Positions 34,368 to 46,160 of a stretch of DNA of 64,000 bases are shown here, in pieces (within the stretch, counting starts at the first letter, position 1; each line of letters begins with the position of its first letter). This stretch comes from Plectrocnemia conspersa (Eukaryota; Arthropoda; Insecta; Trichoptera; Polycentropodidae): the NCBI GenBank assembly GCA_009617715.1, contig VTFK01000120.1, forward strand, positions 620,001 through 684,000. The letters run 5' to 3'. A model generated the notes under the pieces. It had not been told where the DNA came from, did no database searches, and saw only the letters and a list, made by a program, of their open reading frames with translations. The position numbers were made by a program, and so were the translations under genes.

Positions 34368-34710
34368 TAATTGGTTTAAAAAAGATAAAACAAAGAAATA
34401 CCAATCATTTACCCTTTGAGTACAACGGAGTTTTTATTTTTTACATATTCATCAATTATTTATATTTATTATAATTAAAGTCATTCAGAAACAAGTTCAC
34501 AAATTAATATTTTGTTGTTTAGCACCCAAAGGGTTAAGAAAGTCCACAGCTGCACAAAATTAACTTGGAAATACGAGTAATATCTAGAATTTCGGCACTT
34601 ACAAAGTGTTCATTATTTATTTTTGTTTGTAGATTAATAGTTGTACAAGCATATTTGTTATAAATAACATGAATATAAAAATATATTTTGCAAAAAATTA
34701 AAAGAACAAA

Positions 34711-34782
34711 ATGGTTCATATGGGATTGAACCCAGATTTTTCTGGTAAAAGTCACCGACTATACCACTAGTCTATCGTGCTG
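34711..34782 (-). repeat. SINE A, head-only copy
   Basis: On the minus strand: CAGCACGATAGACTAGTGGT, ATAGTCGGTGAC, and a good B box in TGGGTTCAATCCCATATGAA. The tail is absent. Confidence 0.8.
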
Positions 34783-35400
34783 TAAAATATGTGAAAGCAT
34801 TTGATGTTTATTTTAATAAACATACAATATTTCACTACATTTTCACAATTCTTCTTCAGAATCATGAATCAAAAAAAAATCTTCAGTGATTTTTAGTAAA
34901 AAAGCTGTATAAATAAAAACATTTTTTTGCTGCTATATATATAAATTGCATTCAGCATGCTTTTCACTTTACTGTTTATACATTTATTGGTGAGACTGTT
35001 TATTAATAATAACACAAAAAACATTATTTTCGATTAAAATAATATTTACCATACCCTTACTTTAATATATAATATGAATAACCAAATTTTGATCTGTGCT
35101 CCTTATACTATACTTTGCTTTTATATATAGTATTTCTGTTAAATATGTGTTTTCTTTACATCTTATCAAAAATAGTAAATTAAATTATTATTTTATTGAA
35201 AAATATGCCATAAGGTCAATGGTGTTTATACGTATTAATTAATACTTTGCTATTGCTAAAATACAATTTGTATATAAATATCTTCACATTAGAAAAGTTA
35301 TTTTTAAAAATATATTAATATTGGTGCTATTGCACTGTAACAGAAATAATGACGAAAATTTTTTTCTGTGAACATTTTAAAATGTAAGTATCAGATTGAA
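34783..35400. other. AT-rich stretch
   Basis: Nothing recognisable. Confidence 0.5.
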
Positions 35401-35995
35401 TAAATCTGATTAAGCACACCAGATTTTTTGCTTCCCATCACATCGCATACTCGCATGTAATGTCACTGATTGATTAAATCACCTCCGATCGATCGGAAAA
35501 CCTCCCATCTCCTCGGGGCGATAGCAATTTATTAAACCATCGTATCGATCACTTATTACTTATTAACCTGCGATTAAAATGCAGTCTGCATCCGATGCAC
35601 GCCAGATGCGCGGTTCTTTCAGCCTCTTGTCACGTCCGGAGCTCCATTTTGGGCTAGCGACTTGAGTTATGTACCAATTGATCGTTAACTGCTCGTATAA
35701 CCTCTTTACTCGCTGGCAGAGGCGCTGCGATTCTCAACCCTGACATTGCAAAAATTAAAATTGCCAACGAGTGTGTAGTGTCTGTCGAACACATGCACCA
35801 TAATAGGAGTTGCCGACGTCGGCAGCCGACGATAATGAATCTTCGTCTCATTGCCTCGGGAACATTCCGAGAGGTGAAGTTGGCGCGAGAACACCCTGTT
35901 GGATTGATTACATTGCGTGAGAATTCGCTAATTAGCGAACGGTAATTGCGGTGTGATTGCCAATACATATCGAAAGAGTCGCACAATCAAATTTA
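35401..35995. other. G+C-richer island
   Basis: Dense in GATC/ATCGAT (TCCGATCGATCGGAAAACC near 35484) and CpG. The 110-codon minus-strand frame (35654-35986) overlaps a second frame and matches nothing. Candidate regulatory module. Confidence 0.35.
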
Positions 35996-36140
35996 GAAAA
36001 TCACGTTCTAATTTTTTTTAAGTACTAAAGATGTATCAGTAAATTTAAAATAAATATTTTATCTAATATATAAAATTTATAGAGCTCATTAAAATGTGCA
36101 CCATTATTAAAAATAAACACTATATTATAACTAGATGACT
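35996..36140. other. Short AT-rich spacer
   Basis: Nothing seen. Confidence 0.4.
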
Positions 36141-36390
36141 ATATGGCGTCCTTAAATCACCGCTTTCCATTCGACCTCACGAGCTTTTTCCGTACATTTT
36201 TAACCGCAAAACTTTAGACATAGATTCGGTAATGCATATAATTGATTGTGGGTTCGACCCAGCGACCTCCGGTAATTTATTGCCGGCTAAGATTGACATG
36301 CCGAGCACACGAAAATAGTGTCACGACCGAGCCACAGTTTCGCAACCGCTGAGCAAACATTCAACCTCGGACGCTGTGTGATTTTAGTTA
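36141..36390 (-). repeat. tRNA-like SINE remnant (type C?)
   Basis: On the minus strand GTGGCTCGGTCGTGAC (36335-36320) resembles an A box and GGGTCGAACCC (36260-36250) a B box. Spacing between them is longer than in a tRNA. CCGGCAATAAATTACCGG between them can pair. A SINE head is the likeliest reading. Confidence 0.4.
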
Positions 36391-37510
36391 ATTTCACTAA
36401 TGCCAATCGTGGCTAACCACTAGAAAAAAACAGATAACCAGTATTTGTGTGTATACTATATTTTACACGTACAATTAACCAGGTGAACGGATTCAAACGG
36501 TACCGATACACATTTTTTTTATATAGTATCTCGTGGCGAAATCGCTATAATTCTCAAAACCACCGTGAACATTATCTCGGGTCATAGTTCACGTCCATAA
36601 AACCTGATTGATAACCGCCAGAGCGGTTTCATCCGCTTCCATGTTTGTGGGAGCATATTTTTTACTAGTAAATAATATATAACTTTATTGTTATTGACCC
36701 ACTATAATGATAATATTTTGTGGACTTAATTGGAGCTCTTTGTTTTTTATTGATTCGACTATAAAACGCCGTTAAATATTTTTACTATAATAGCGGCTAT
36801 TTTTTTTATAACATAATATTTTTTTATCTGTCCAACTCATCGCATCCAATCAACAAATTTTTTCGGTTAATTCGTTTGGATAATTCGATATAACTTCATA
36901 ACGAATAAGAACGACGAAACGCACTGTTGAATAATTTTCTATGTATTTATATTTCAAGTTATCACATGTCGAATTCTTCACAAGATTTTTTTAATGTAAT
37001 TTATATAAATCAGAATAATTTATTTTCACAGAATTCTTAATTATAATGTACGATACTTTAGATATAATTTTTATATTAGATGTTTATCTTAGAAAAATCT
37101 TATTCATTTTTTGAGACAGCTACTATTTTTCAATGCATGTTATAGATATATTTGTTATATGTTGACTTTTACTTATTCAAAAAATATATTAAAGTTCTTG
37201 AGCTATTTAACTTGACATTTATAATTTTTTTTACAGTAAAACGTTTTTTATGCAACTAACGCACTATTTATATTATTTAGCTAAGTTATGAATAAATTGT
37301 ATTTACGTAAAAATGTTGAGTTGAGTAGCTTATATACTGATTTATTAGGAGTGGCGCCTTTAAAAGTAGCCCATTAAAGTTTTACACTTTCAATAGCGAT
37401 TCTAATACTGCCTTAAATTTAGAGTTTACAACTTTTTATAGTTGTTTTGATTAAAATGTTTTTTTTTTGTTTTATTCAAATAATAAAAAATATGTAATTG
37501 ACAAATTAAT
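36391..37510. other. AT-rich stretch with a modest G+C patch
   Basis: No gene seen. A more mixed block at 36530-36650 has no frame of note. Confidence 0.5.
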
Positions 37511-37579
37511 AAATATATCTTAGCTTTTAAATTTATTTATTGTATATACGTAAATAAATTTAAAAGCTAAGATATATTT
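37511..37579. repeat. Perfect 29-bp hairpin
   Basis: Left arm 37511-37539 (starting AAATATATCTTAGCTTTTAA) is the exact reverse complement of 37551-37579 across an 11-nt loop (TTGTATATACG). No terminal-repeat or microRNA-like features go with it. Confidence 0.92.
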
Positions 37580-37734
37580 AAAAATATTGCAAGCAGCAAA
37601 CTACAACATAAATATGTAATACATATAAAAAATATTATTGCTTTTCTATATTAAAATAGATGACCACATTTTATAATAGATATAAACAAAATAAATAAAC
37701 AAACAGATATCTGTGAAATACTTTATTAGTGGCT

Positions 37735-37870
37735 TTAGCTGGCCACACACGGGCGGATCTGCCCGTCGGATTTGTCCGAAATGGATGTCCGACGGACAAA
37801 TCCGCCAGTGTGTGGTGTTTAAGCTCTCGGACAGATCCGTCTGCTGTCTGTCCGTTGTCCGTGCTCAAAA
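37735..37870. repeat. Imperfect-palindrome repeat with CCACACAC...GTGTGTGG ends
   Basis: CCACACACGGGCGGAT (from 37743) pairs with ATCCGCCAGTGTGTGG (to 37815). GGACAAATCC, GTCCGA and TGTCCG words recur within and after it. Such CCACACAC-bounded palindromes look like MITEs; no target duplication was identified. Confidence 0.65.
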
Positions 37871-38371
37871 TTAAGCATTTATTTATATAAAATGCAACAA
37901 TATTTTTGATCTGTTCATAAATTATTATTATAAGGCCCTCTAAAAATTACAACAAAAAAGGTTTGACTAAACAAAATACGAGTAAATCGTAATTTTAACA
38001 ATAGTCAAAAATTCAAAAGTCAGCATAACTAAAAAACATATTTTTTTATAGCTTTAATACTAACTCCCATTTCAATGTTGAAGTATCGAATATATTTGCC
38101 TGTTTTTAATTATTCATTATTAGATTATTTTCCAATATTCGTAAAATATTTGTAGTTTTAAAATATTATTGTGTCTTTTTGCGAAACATATCTTTTAATA
38201 TTTATATTATTTATAACAGCCATGTCTTTATAAATAATTAGTGACAAACAAAAATAGATAATAAACACTCTGTAAGTGCCTAAATTTCAGAAATCACTCA
38301 TATAGCCGGGTTAACTTTGTGCAGTTGTAGACTTTCTTAATGATATTTATTTATTTTATATTTTTAAATCA
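37871..38371. other. AT-rich stretch
   Basis: Nothing recognisable. Confidence 0.5.
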
Positions 38372-38876
38372 GTCACCAGTTCAATAGAAGAGTGGTATAA
38401 GTCATAGTTTCTTAGCCGGTGGTCCGCGAAGATTTTTATGATCGAATTTTATGCTGTATTTTATGGATTTTTAACTTATATTTTTTGTTACTGACTGGTT
38501 TAATATACTTAAATATGGTTATATCAGCATACTGTACTGCAAAATTAATTGTTTTGAATAAAAAAATCAATAATATAAATATTTATTATTTTATTTTAAT
38601 GTTGATGGTCCGCAAAACATTTTTTGATTTTTTTGGTGGTCCGTGGATGTAAAAAGGTTAAGAAACTATGGTATAAGTCACTGACTATTAACTTAAAAGA
38701 CCTAGGTTTGAATCTCATATGGACCTTAATATTTTGCAATTTTATCGTGTTTGGGAAATCAGAAGTAGTGATTATTATATAATTATAATAATGATCAATC
38801 GTCACAGTAGGTTTACTTATATGTTCCTAATCTCACAGACGAAAATCATGATGATTAATTAAAATCGAGCTAAATC
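38372..38876 (+). repeat. SINE A copy split by a hAT MITE
   Basis: The head (CACCAGTTCAATAGAAGAGT, GGTATAAGT) ends at 38402 and resumes at 38671 as GTATAAGTCACTGAC. A B box follows (GGTTTGAATCTC), then TATCGTGTTTGG and the tail TTCCTAATCTCACAGACG. Removing the insert and one duplicate restores a normal SINE A order. Confidence 0.88.
38403..38670. mobile_element. 268-bp hAT MITE
   Basis: Terminal inverted repeats CATAGTTTCTTA...TAAGAAACTATG; inside them GGTGGTCCGCG and CCGTGGATGT match the hAT-style end. The 8-bp GTATAAGT is exactly duplicated at 38395-38402 and 38671-38678, the target-site length of hAT elements. The 77-codon frame across it is not transposase-like; the copy is non-autonomous. 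Confidence 0.93.
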
Positions 38877-40035
38877 ATACGTATAAGTATTAAAAATTGC
38901 CTAATTATAAGCTACTTTAGCTCAAAGAAAATAGACGTTTAGAATATCTTATATAAAAAAACATAAATAATATTTAATTTAATATCTGTCTAAAGTAATT
39001 TATAATCGTTATATTTTTTATGCTAATTAGCAATATGTTTTATTTAAAAAAAAATTCTTGACACTCTTTTTGTTATTTTTATAACATAGAATTATGTGTG
39101 TTCATTATTTACCCTTTAGTATTTTTTTATTTTTTATAAAACTTTACTTTAACTATAACATTCAAATAGTTGAATAAAAATAACGAATATTTTGAGTTTC
39201 AATTCCAAATATTAAAGATATGCCAAGAAACAATAAATTGGTATCCTTTGTAATCATTGAAAGACCGCCACAAACCGCCACCTTAAAAATACGCTTTCAC
39301 TTAATATTGTACTGGAGGTGGAGATTAGAAATAATACGATTGGTCCTAATATTTTCTCCGATTCATCCAAGATTAAAGAACCACTTATGATATTAACTCA
39401 CTCATTTTTAAAAAAAACTTTTGAACTGATAGCTGAAACTATAATAAACGTCCAAACCTAAAATTTCGTTTAAAATTTTTTAAAAATTAATGGATGATAA
39501 GCATATATATAAATCGTTATTTTACTTATGTAGTCTTAGTTTGTTTTTAAGTGGGTGTAGTTTTTGTTTATTAATTAAACCAAATAGTCACATTAAAACC
39601 ACTATTTATAAATAATAATATTACTCCTTTGTATATTACCTAAAAACATGTTTTCTTGTAAGGGTTGATCGATTTTTGTTGACTTATAAAATGAGTTGGT
39701 GATTAATCTTATGTGATGAATATCAAGATAGATTACAAGCTGTAACTCTAACTTTATTTCAGTTTGGATTTTCTATTACAAAAATACAATTATATGCAAA
39801 TAGTCTTTGTTGCCGAAAATATTTTGATTTCATCAAATAGACAATTTATATTTAAAGCGTAAAAGTTTAATATAGACCACTTCTACATTTATTATTTAAC
39901 CTTGCCCCAAAAATCACGAATTGAATGTATTTTCTTAAAGGGCAAAAGTTCATGTTTTGAAAATACATCCATCTTATGTCTATATAAGGATTTCAGCGCA
40001 GTACTTATCAAAAGTCAATTCTTAAGATGCATTTT
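38877..40035. other. AT-rich stretch
   Basis: No gene seen. Confidence 0.5.
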
Positions 40036-40375
40036 TTTTTAATATCAAACCTTCTGTCCATTTGCCGACAAAGACAAAAACAATCAATTAACCGGCCACC
40101 TCAGCTCGTTAATTGGCCGAGTCGTTGTTTGCACTCGGAGAACAAAGCGACCCACCTTCGACCGAGCCGGGGTCAGCTCGCACGTCACTCTGGCCTGTCA
40201 TGTCATTCATATACATGCCTGACAGAGGCCTGATACTCTTCGTCCGATGCTGATGCTGCGGACGCCGCTTCTCATGAACCTCGAGACGCGTAATCACCTC
40301 CAGACGAGACGTAACCGTAAACAGCGGTTTCGAACTGTTACACATCATATCTACATACACTTTATGAAGACGTTA
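40036..40375. other. G+C-richer island
   Basis: Overlapping frames (68 codons plus, 83 codons minus) without a domain. CpG words include CCGATGCTGATGCTGCGGAC. Candidate regulatory module. Confidence 0.3.
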
Positions 40376-41085
40376 TAATTTTGCTATCACGCCTTTCAAT
40401 GTTGAGACAAATCACGATGTTTGATGGTGAATTTGCTATTAAAAAATTAACACGTATACAATCGTGATCATGGTACAACTTAAAAGAATGATCCATTAAG
40501 AAGTATTTTAAAACATCCGGGATATATGAAACAAATATCTTTACAGCGCTATAACTTTTATAATAAACCTTTTTTTGACATACTTTTACAAAGTAGTTTT
40601 TTTGAATATGTACTCCTTGTAATGAATTACAAATAAATAGATAGGAACATGTACATATGATTTATATTTTAATGAATATGATACGCTCTCAGTGAAATAT
40701 CTAATTATTAAATATTTTTAATATTTTAGTATTACGTCATGAGCATCATCCTTGCAATATTTTAAAATTATTAATAAATGTATTATACAAACTTATAAAT
40801 TATACAGTTTATTGTATATATTCACAATAAATTACATTATTAAGATAACAATACACCAATGCATTAATCGAAATTGTTACGTTCGCATTATCTAAAAACC
40901 GGTCCTTAAAACATAAAATCTCGTATAAAATTTTTACGATAACGTTCTTCGAGTATATATTTTTTTTATTATTAACAACGTGAAAGAGAAAGCGATCCAG
41001 TTACAAAATAAATTATATATCTACACGCACACTCGCATAATTGTGTTATCGTGATCGGACAGTTTGTGATTTGTTTTAATTCGCT
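40376..41085. other. AT-rich stretch
   Basis: Nothing recognisable. Confidence 0.5.
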
Positions 41086-41480
41086 TTACGACACGGCTCG
41101 AGCATTTTCTTCTCTTTCGCATCATCCGTATTTATGCATATGCATGTATATTTTATACGTGTATAAGCACACAATCCACACAAACACAAAAGATGAAATT
41201 ACCTAATTATAGTGGATTGGTTATTCGCATCTTGGCTGGCGTCTTAGGGTCGGCGAACCCGCTTCTGAGAACGTCCAGGACCATATTTAATAGGTTCATT
41301 CACCAATTTACTATTATACGCTCATTATAAACCGTTTACCTGGTCGGCTACCACTCAAATCGTCGTTAAACATTTTTAAATGCCCAGCACCGCCTTCAGG
41401 GTATCGGAAGAAAACGCTACAGGAGCCCACGAAAAATGGTGTGCAGTGGTAATCTCCTACGTGTCATTCGTGTCGATAGT
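41086..41480. other. Modest G+C island
   Basis: GGTCGGCGAACCCGC and neighbouring blocks; 65- and 100-codon frames overlap in different phases with no domain. Candidate regulatory module. Confidence 0.25.
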
Positions 41481-41953
41481 GAATCTGTCAGGATGTACAG
41501 GTGTGGACTGTCTAAATTGCATGTTTTTTATAATGTATCAGACGTCTGGTTTAAAAACCTTTCCATTAGAAAAATAAGAGCAAGTCGCTGCTTCGGGTTT
41601 TTTGATGCTGCACAGTGGCGCACTATAATTATATTTAATTTTAAATCATTGTTGATTTATATATATATATATAATTACAATGAGCTACTTTTAAATTTTT
41701 GTTACTATTTAAAACTCCAATTCTTTACAAAATATTAGATATTTTTTACAAAAACATTTAACCAGTTACTAGTCATTTAGACAATAATTAAATCATCTCT
41801 AAGATACGCCCCAAATTTTCTAATTGTGTTTTATGCTAAAGTTGAGGATATTCATTACATATGATTTATATAAGATTTAAAAGTAATTAATGTGACACAA
41901 TTAATTATATGTCACATTGCACAACCTAGCACGATTTTATTTTATTCATTCAT
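41481..41953. other. AT-rich stretch with short (TA)n
   Basis: A small TATATA run lies at about 41658-41672. No gene seen. Confidence 0.5.
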
Positions 41954-42035
41954 CTGCGAGATTAGGAAAATCTAGAAAAACTTTATCTGTAATAATCAAT
42001 TAAAATTATAATTATATAATTAATTCTGATCTTAT
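41954..42035 (-). repeat. SINE A tail fragment
   Basis: Minus-strand AGATTTTCCTAATCTCGCAG and TTAATTATATAATTATAATT match the 3' part of the copy at 34182; the head is missing. Confidence 0.65.
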
Positions 42036-42568
42036 GGGACAGTATTAAAATTAAAAACTACTTAGATATAGATAAATTGATTATGTATGAAAAACTATTT
42101 GTAACGCAACTAATTTAATTTTTTTAATGGGGGCTTATTATTTTTGTGCAGCGTATAAGCGATTTAATAAATTAGAACAAAAAAATACACGTGATTCCAA
42201 AACTTTTGAAAATATAAAAATGCCTTCTACAAACACTGATAATAAGTTTTGTGTCAGATTCTCTATGATTCTTTGAATTCAAAAAGTCCGGCAATTATCA
42301 CGAATTAATAGATAGAGAATCCATTAAAAACCGTTTTTTTAACTTATTTGTGCCAGATTAGCTGTGGGAAAAAATTCATGTAAAAATTCTACACAAAAAA
42401 AAATGTAAGATCATTTGAATTCGTTTTACCAAATTTGTCGATAACACAGTTTTTGTTATGATTATATATCATTTAAATAAATCTAGAAAAAAATATTGCC
42501 AGCAATTAATCGCTAGCAGCTTACCGCCGCGTCAATTGATCGCATAAATAGTTTATAGCCTATAAATT
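42036..42568. other. AT-rich stretch
   Basis: Nothing recognisable. Confidence 0.5.
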
Positions 42569-42858
42569 TATTTATTTATTTTATTATATCTTCGTAAGCG
42601 CAGTGCATTACAGCGGGCAAATCTGTACCAACTGAGTAAGTCAATCAGACATAATGAATACCTACAAATAAGTATTAATTATCAGACTGAAAGTCTGGGT
42701 ATCGGTGACATCTATATTATTAATTATAAATTCGTATGTGCTATACAATTTATCTGGGACCGATTTATAAATTAAATTCGGGTGTCGCTGCCGGGGCTCG
42801 AACCCGCAACCTCAGAGTTACTAGTCTGAGACGTTACGGACTACGCTATTCCATTCTT
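42569..42858 (-). repeat. SINE B, copy 2 (tRNA-derived)
   Basis: On the minus strand: GAATGGAATAGCGTAGTCCG, TAACGTCTCAGACTAGTAAC, a strong B box in GCGGGTTCGAGCCCCGGCAG, then TTACTCAGTTGGTACAGATT and a TAAATAAATAAAT tail. Better preserved than copy 1. The A/T tail and lack of 5' flanking features fit retroposition. Confidence 0.87.
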
Positions 42859-43034
42859 ATTTCGCTTATTCGTCAAAATGATCGCTAGCATATGTTACTG
42901 TCTAAAAGTAATAAGATGTGTTTATACAAATTTGCTTATTCATTGATTGATTAACGGTGTAGCAAGTCTAAATTGTTTTTTAAATTAAATCGTATTTAAG
43001 AAAATTTAAATTATATGCTACTCCAAAATATCTA
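42859..43034. other. AT-rich spacer
   Basis: Nothing recognised. Confidence 0.4.
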
Positions 43035-43440
43035 TGAAACTCAATTCGACAGTTGCGAAACGTCCTATTGCGGTTCAAACCCAAATCTAATCTAATGGAA
43101 GTTTAATTAGGTTTGGTTCGGTTTTGAATAGCAAATGGGCGTTTCGCAATTGTTACAGTGAAGTTATACAAAGTATGCTATTAAAATGTATTAAACAATT
43201 CATTTGAAATTCCAATGGTTAATAGTACTTTTCACTACGCGGATGGTAAAATAACACCTTTAAAAAACCTTATTTTCAATTTAAATGACCAATAAATTTA
43301 TGTAAATTATGTCTATTGACTGGCGATAAAATATGCTAGTGATCATTTGTAAACTATAAATTATTTATGCTAGCAATTGCTGGCGATAAATTACTGGCGG
43401 TGAATTGCGGGCGATAAATTTTCCGGATCTTGCTTTAAAT
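43035..43440. repeat. Foldback repeat plus GGCGATAAA cluster
   Basis: CAGTTGCGAAACGTCC (about 43050) and GGGCGTTTCGCAATTG (about 43138) are inverted arms of a roughly 110-bp palindrome. Inner arms CAAACCCAAATCTAAT and ATTAGGTTTGG also pair. Downstream, (C/G)GGCGATAAA(T/A) recurs three to four times (43321-43425). A degraded relative is at 590-910. Confidence 0.6.
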
Positions 43441-45050
43441 ATCCTAATATTTAAAAGCTCTTTATGTATTATTTGTTTGTCATTGTATTAATTAAATTAT
43501 TGATGTTGTATTTATTTTAAAAAAATATTTTACGAGTGTTTTTGTCCATTGACTTTTAGGAAAAAGAGTATAGTTTTACCTCAATATTTAAAAAATTAAA
43601 AAATGGACACTCCCATAATTAACCTCGTACGTCAAGACACGTATAATCTATATTATCATTTTAACTGAATTTTATATTTTACACAATTTTTTGAAAAATT
43701 AAATTATTGGTACAGTTTATTTGTAAATTTTTTTTTCTTTGCTATATAAAATGGTATAAGTATACGTATGGTGAAAACACCTATGTTTCTTACCAGATTT
43801 TTATAGTAGTGAATTTTAAAAAAAAAATTCAATGTTGCAATATGTACCATTTGATTTTTTTGCGAACACCTGAAATTTTTTGTAGTTAATATTATTTAAA
43901 ATATAATAACTCTCTCTTCTGAATTACTACTGTTATTCTTAAATATAAAAATAGTATTTCCAATTTTAAATGATTCTTTATTGCCAATCTTATATTAAAT
44001 ACAATAAGTGTGTGATAAAACACATCAATAAAAATACATCTGGAAATAATACATTGATTAGTCGAAACAATTGGTATTTTTAAATATACACCTTAAAGAC
44101 GTTCTTTCGTAGCGACTATTATTAAATAAATTTTGAAAATTGTATGACGAGCTTATTAGACTTAAGCGTTTTTTGCTTCCCACTGACTGTGATTTCTGAA
44201 CATAATATGGTCATATCAAATTTTTTTAAATATAACATAATTAAAATAATATATTCTTAACACGTTTAAAAAAAGTTTAAAACATTTATATATAAAGAAA
44301 TGAAGTTATACAAATACATATATTTATTTTTATTTTATATATTTTAGTCTTCATTGTGTATATTACAATAACTTTTAAAAAAAATCAAAAAATTGCTAGT
44401 TTTAAATAATACTTTGACTAATTGTTATTTTGAAGAAATATCCTTATATGTTCATATAAGTATTGCTTTTTAATGTATTGTTTAAGATATATGTATGTGG
44501 GTATAGGTGAAGTAGAAACTGAAGAATTAAAAAATAATCATAATGATACATTATAATTGTTTCTCAAATTTTTACAATAATCTTGTATTTATCTATTTTT
44601 TAAATTCTGACTAATAGAATATCTCTATGCAATTTCTTAACAAAATATATTTTTATTATGTATATAAAATATATACAACGCTGCCACTGCATTTCACGTA
44701 TGTTTAACTCATTTTTTACTTCTACCGTTCGTCTTAGCCTCCGTAATTGATAGATAGATTTAACCGGGTTCGACCCATCTTAGCGTTTATTTTTACTTCG
44801 TTTTTCAAACGTCTAATATTTTTACATTAAAAATGTTCCAAGCGATCCATCATGACAAAGTGATTTGATTTGTGTTTGTTGTGTTTAATAAAATTCGCAC
44901 CCATTCAGACGAATTTCTAAATTGAAATGTTACACAAATCATTATTCAATTATTTCACTACATAAATCATTGAAAAACTTTCATGGAACGATCAATAAAT
45001 AAAAACACTCGCCTGACATGTCATAAAACGTTTTTAATATCTCAGTTTAT
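43441..45050. other. AT-rich non-coding stretch
   Basis: No gene supported. GGGTTCGACCC at 44767-44777 resembles a B box, but no A box or repeat partner was found. Confidence 0.5.
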
Positions 45051-45660
45051 ATGCCACTAATAATATTGATGCAATATCATCACGCAATGGTTCTTATTTT
45101 GATAAAAAAATTGACTTATCGAATCAGTCTCGGTCTAGAGGTTTTTAAAAAACGAAATGTCCAAAGATTTCGAATGACAGTGGCAAAAAGATGGTGGTCG
45201 TTTCTCACAGACTTCGATGACATCGATTTTTTATGGCGGCACGCTCAAAAAGCTCGCGTCTTCCACAATTATATCACCGAGAAGCGGATCGTGCCGAGGA
45301 AAAAAGGCGTTAACATTCGTGGAAAATTTTAGAGATTTAACACTTGAATTACCTCCCACGACCATCACGAGCCATTCATGGAATATTTCATTAAAACATA
45401 TTTCGTTGACGACTGTGCAATTATCAGTGAAAATCATTTATACACTTAAAATATAGGATATCGAAAAAATATTTTATTACCATTTTAAGTATATTTTGTG
45501 ATTTAAGATTTGATGTGGATTATCATTGCTATATTTTACATTTAGCTATAAGTTCATATTTTTCAATACAGTGACGAATTTTAAATTATAAAATTATAGG
45601 TCAATTTCCAAATGTGTGGTCTTTTATTTTACATAATTTAATTGATTCCACGAAAATTTG
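45051..45660. other. Mixed stretch with short frames
   Basis: The 93-codon frame 45051-45332 and two overlapping frames have no recognised domain. A residue stretch such as RMTVAKRWWSFLTDFDDIDF is not from a family I can name. Confidence 0.35.
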
Positions 45661-46160
45661 CCATGAAATCAAATCGTACTTCACACAGCTCGTGTGAAAA
45701 TTTTAGTACGTGCTGAGAACGCACGCTAACCGTTGAAAATTTGTATCATGCCAACGGTTAAATTTCAAATAATCGATTATCCGTCAATCGACGCGGTTTT
45801 TCGGCACGTTCTGGCCATCGACTGTCCTCGTTAAGCATTTAGATTAAATATTTATGCGACCGTTTTAATTAAAACTGTAATTTGTAGTATAAAAAATACT
45901 TATTGTAAAGAAAAGGAACGAAATGCGATGTGTCACGGTCAACAAAAGGAATAGTAATAAAATTTACTAAGAACGTTTCCCAACGCTCATTGTGTCGATT
46001 ACACGCTTCTTAACGGTGGCTCATGACCGGCAAACTTATTTTTTATTTTCGAATTCTCATCTTTGAATTCCTTCCCATATTCGTAGGCTTTCGAATGAGC
46101 GAATCAAATCGCGCCATGTACGGACGATGCAATAGTAATAATGATTGAAATGAAATTAGC
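45661..46160. other. G+C-richer island
   Basis: Low-repeat block; AACCGTTG at 45729 and CAACGGTT at 45753 form a small inverted repeat. No frame of note. Candidate regulatory module. Confidence 0.3.

Noticed and set aside
41436..41738. 100-codon plus-strand frame
   Set aside because: Second half is Ile/Tyr-rich from a TA run; first half overlaps another frame with no domain.
44767..44777. tRNA or SINE head at GGGTTCGACCC
   Set aside because: No A box at a suitable distance and no matching copy in the window.
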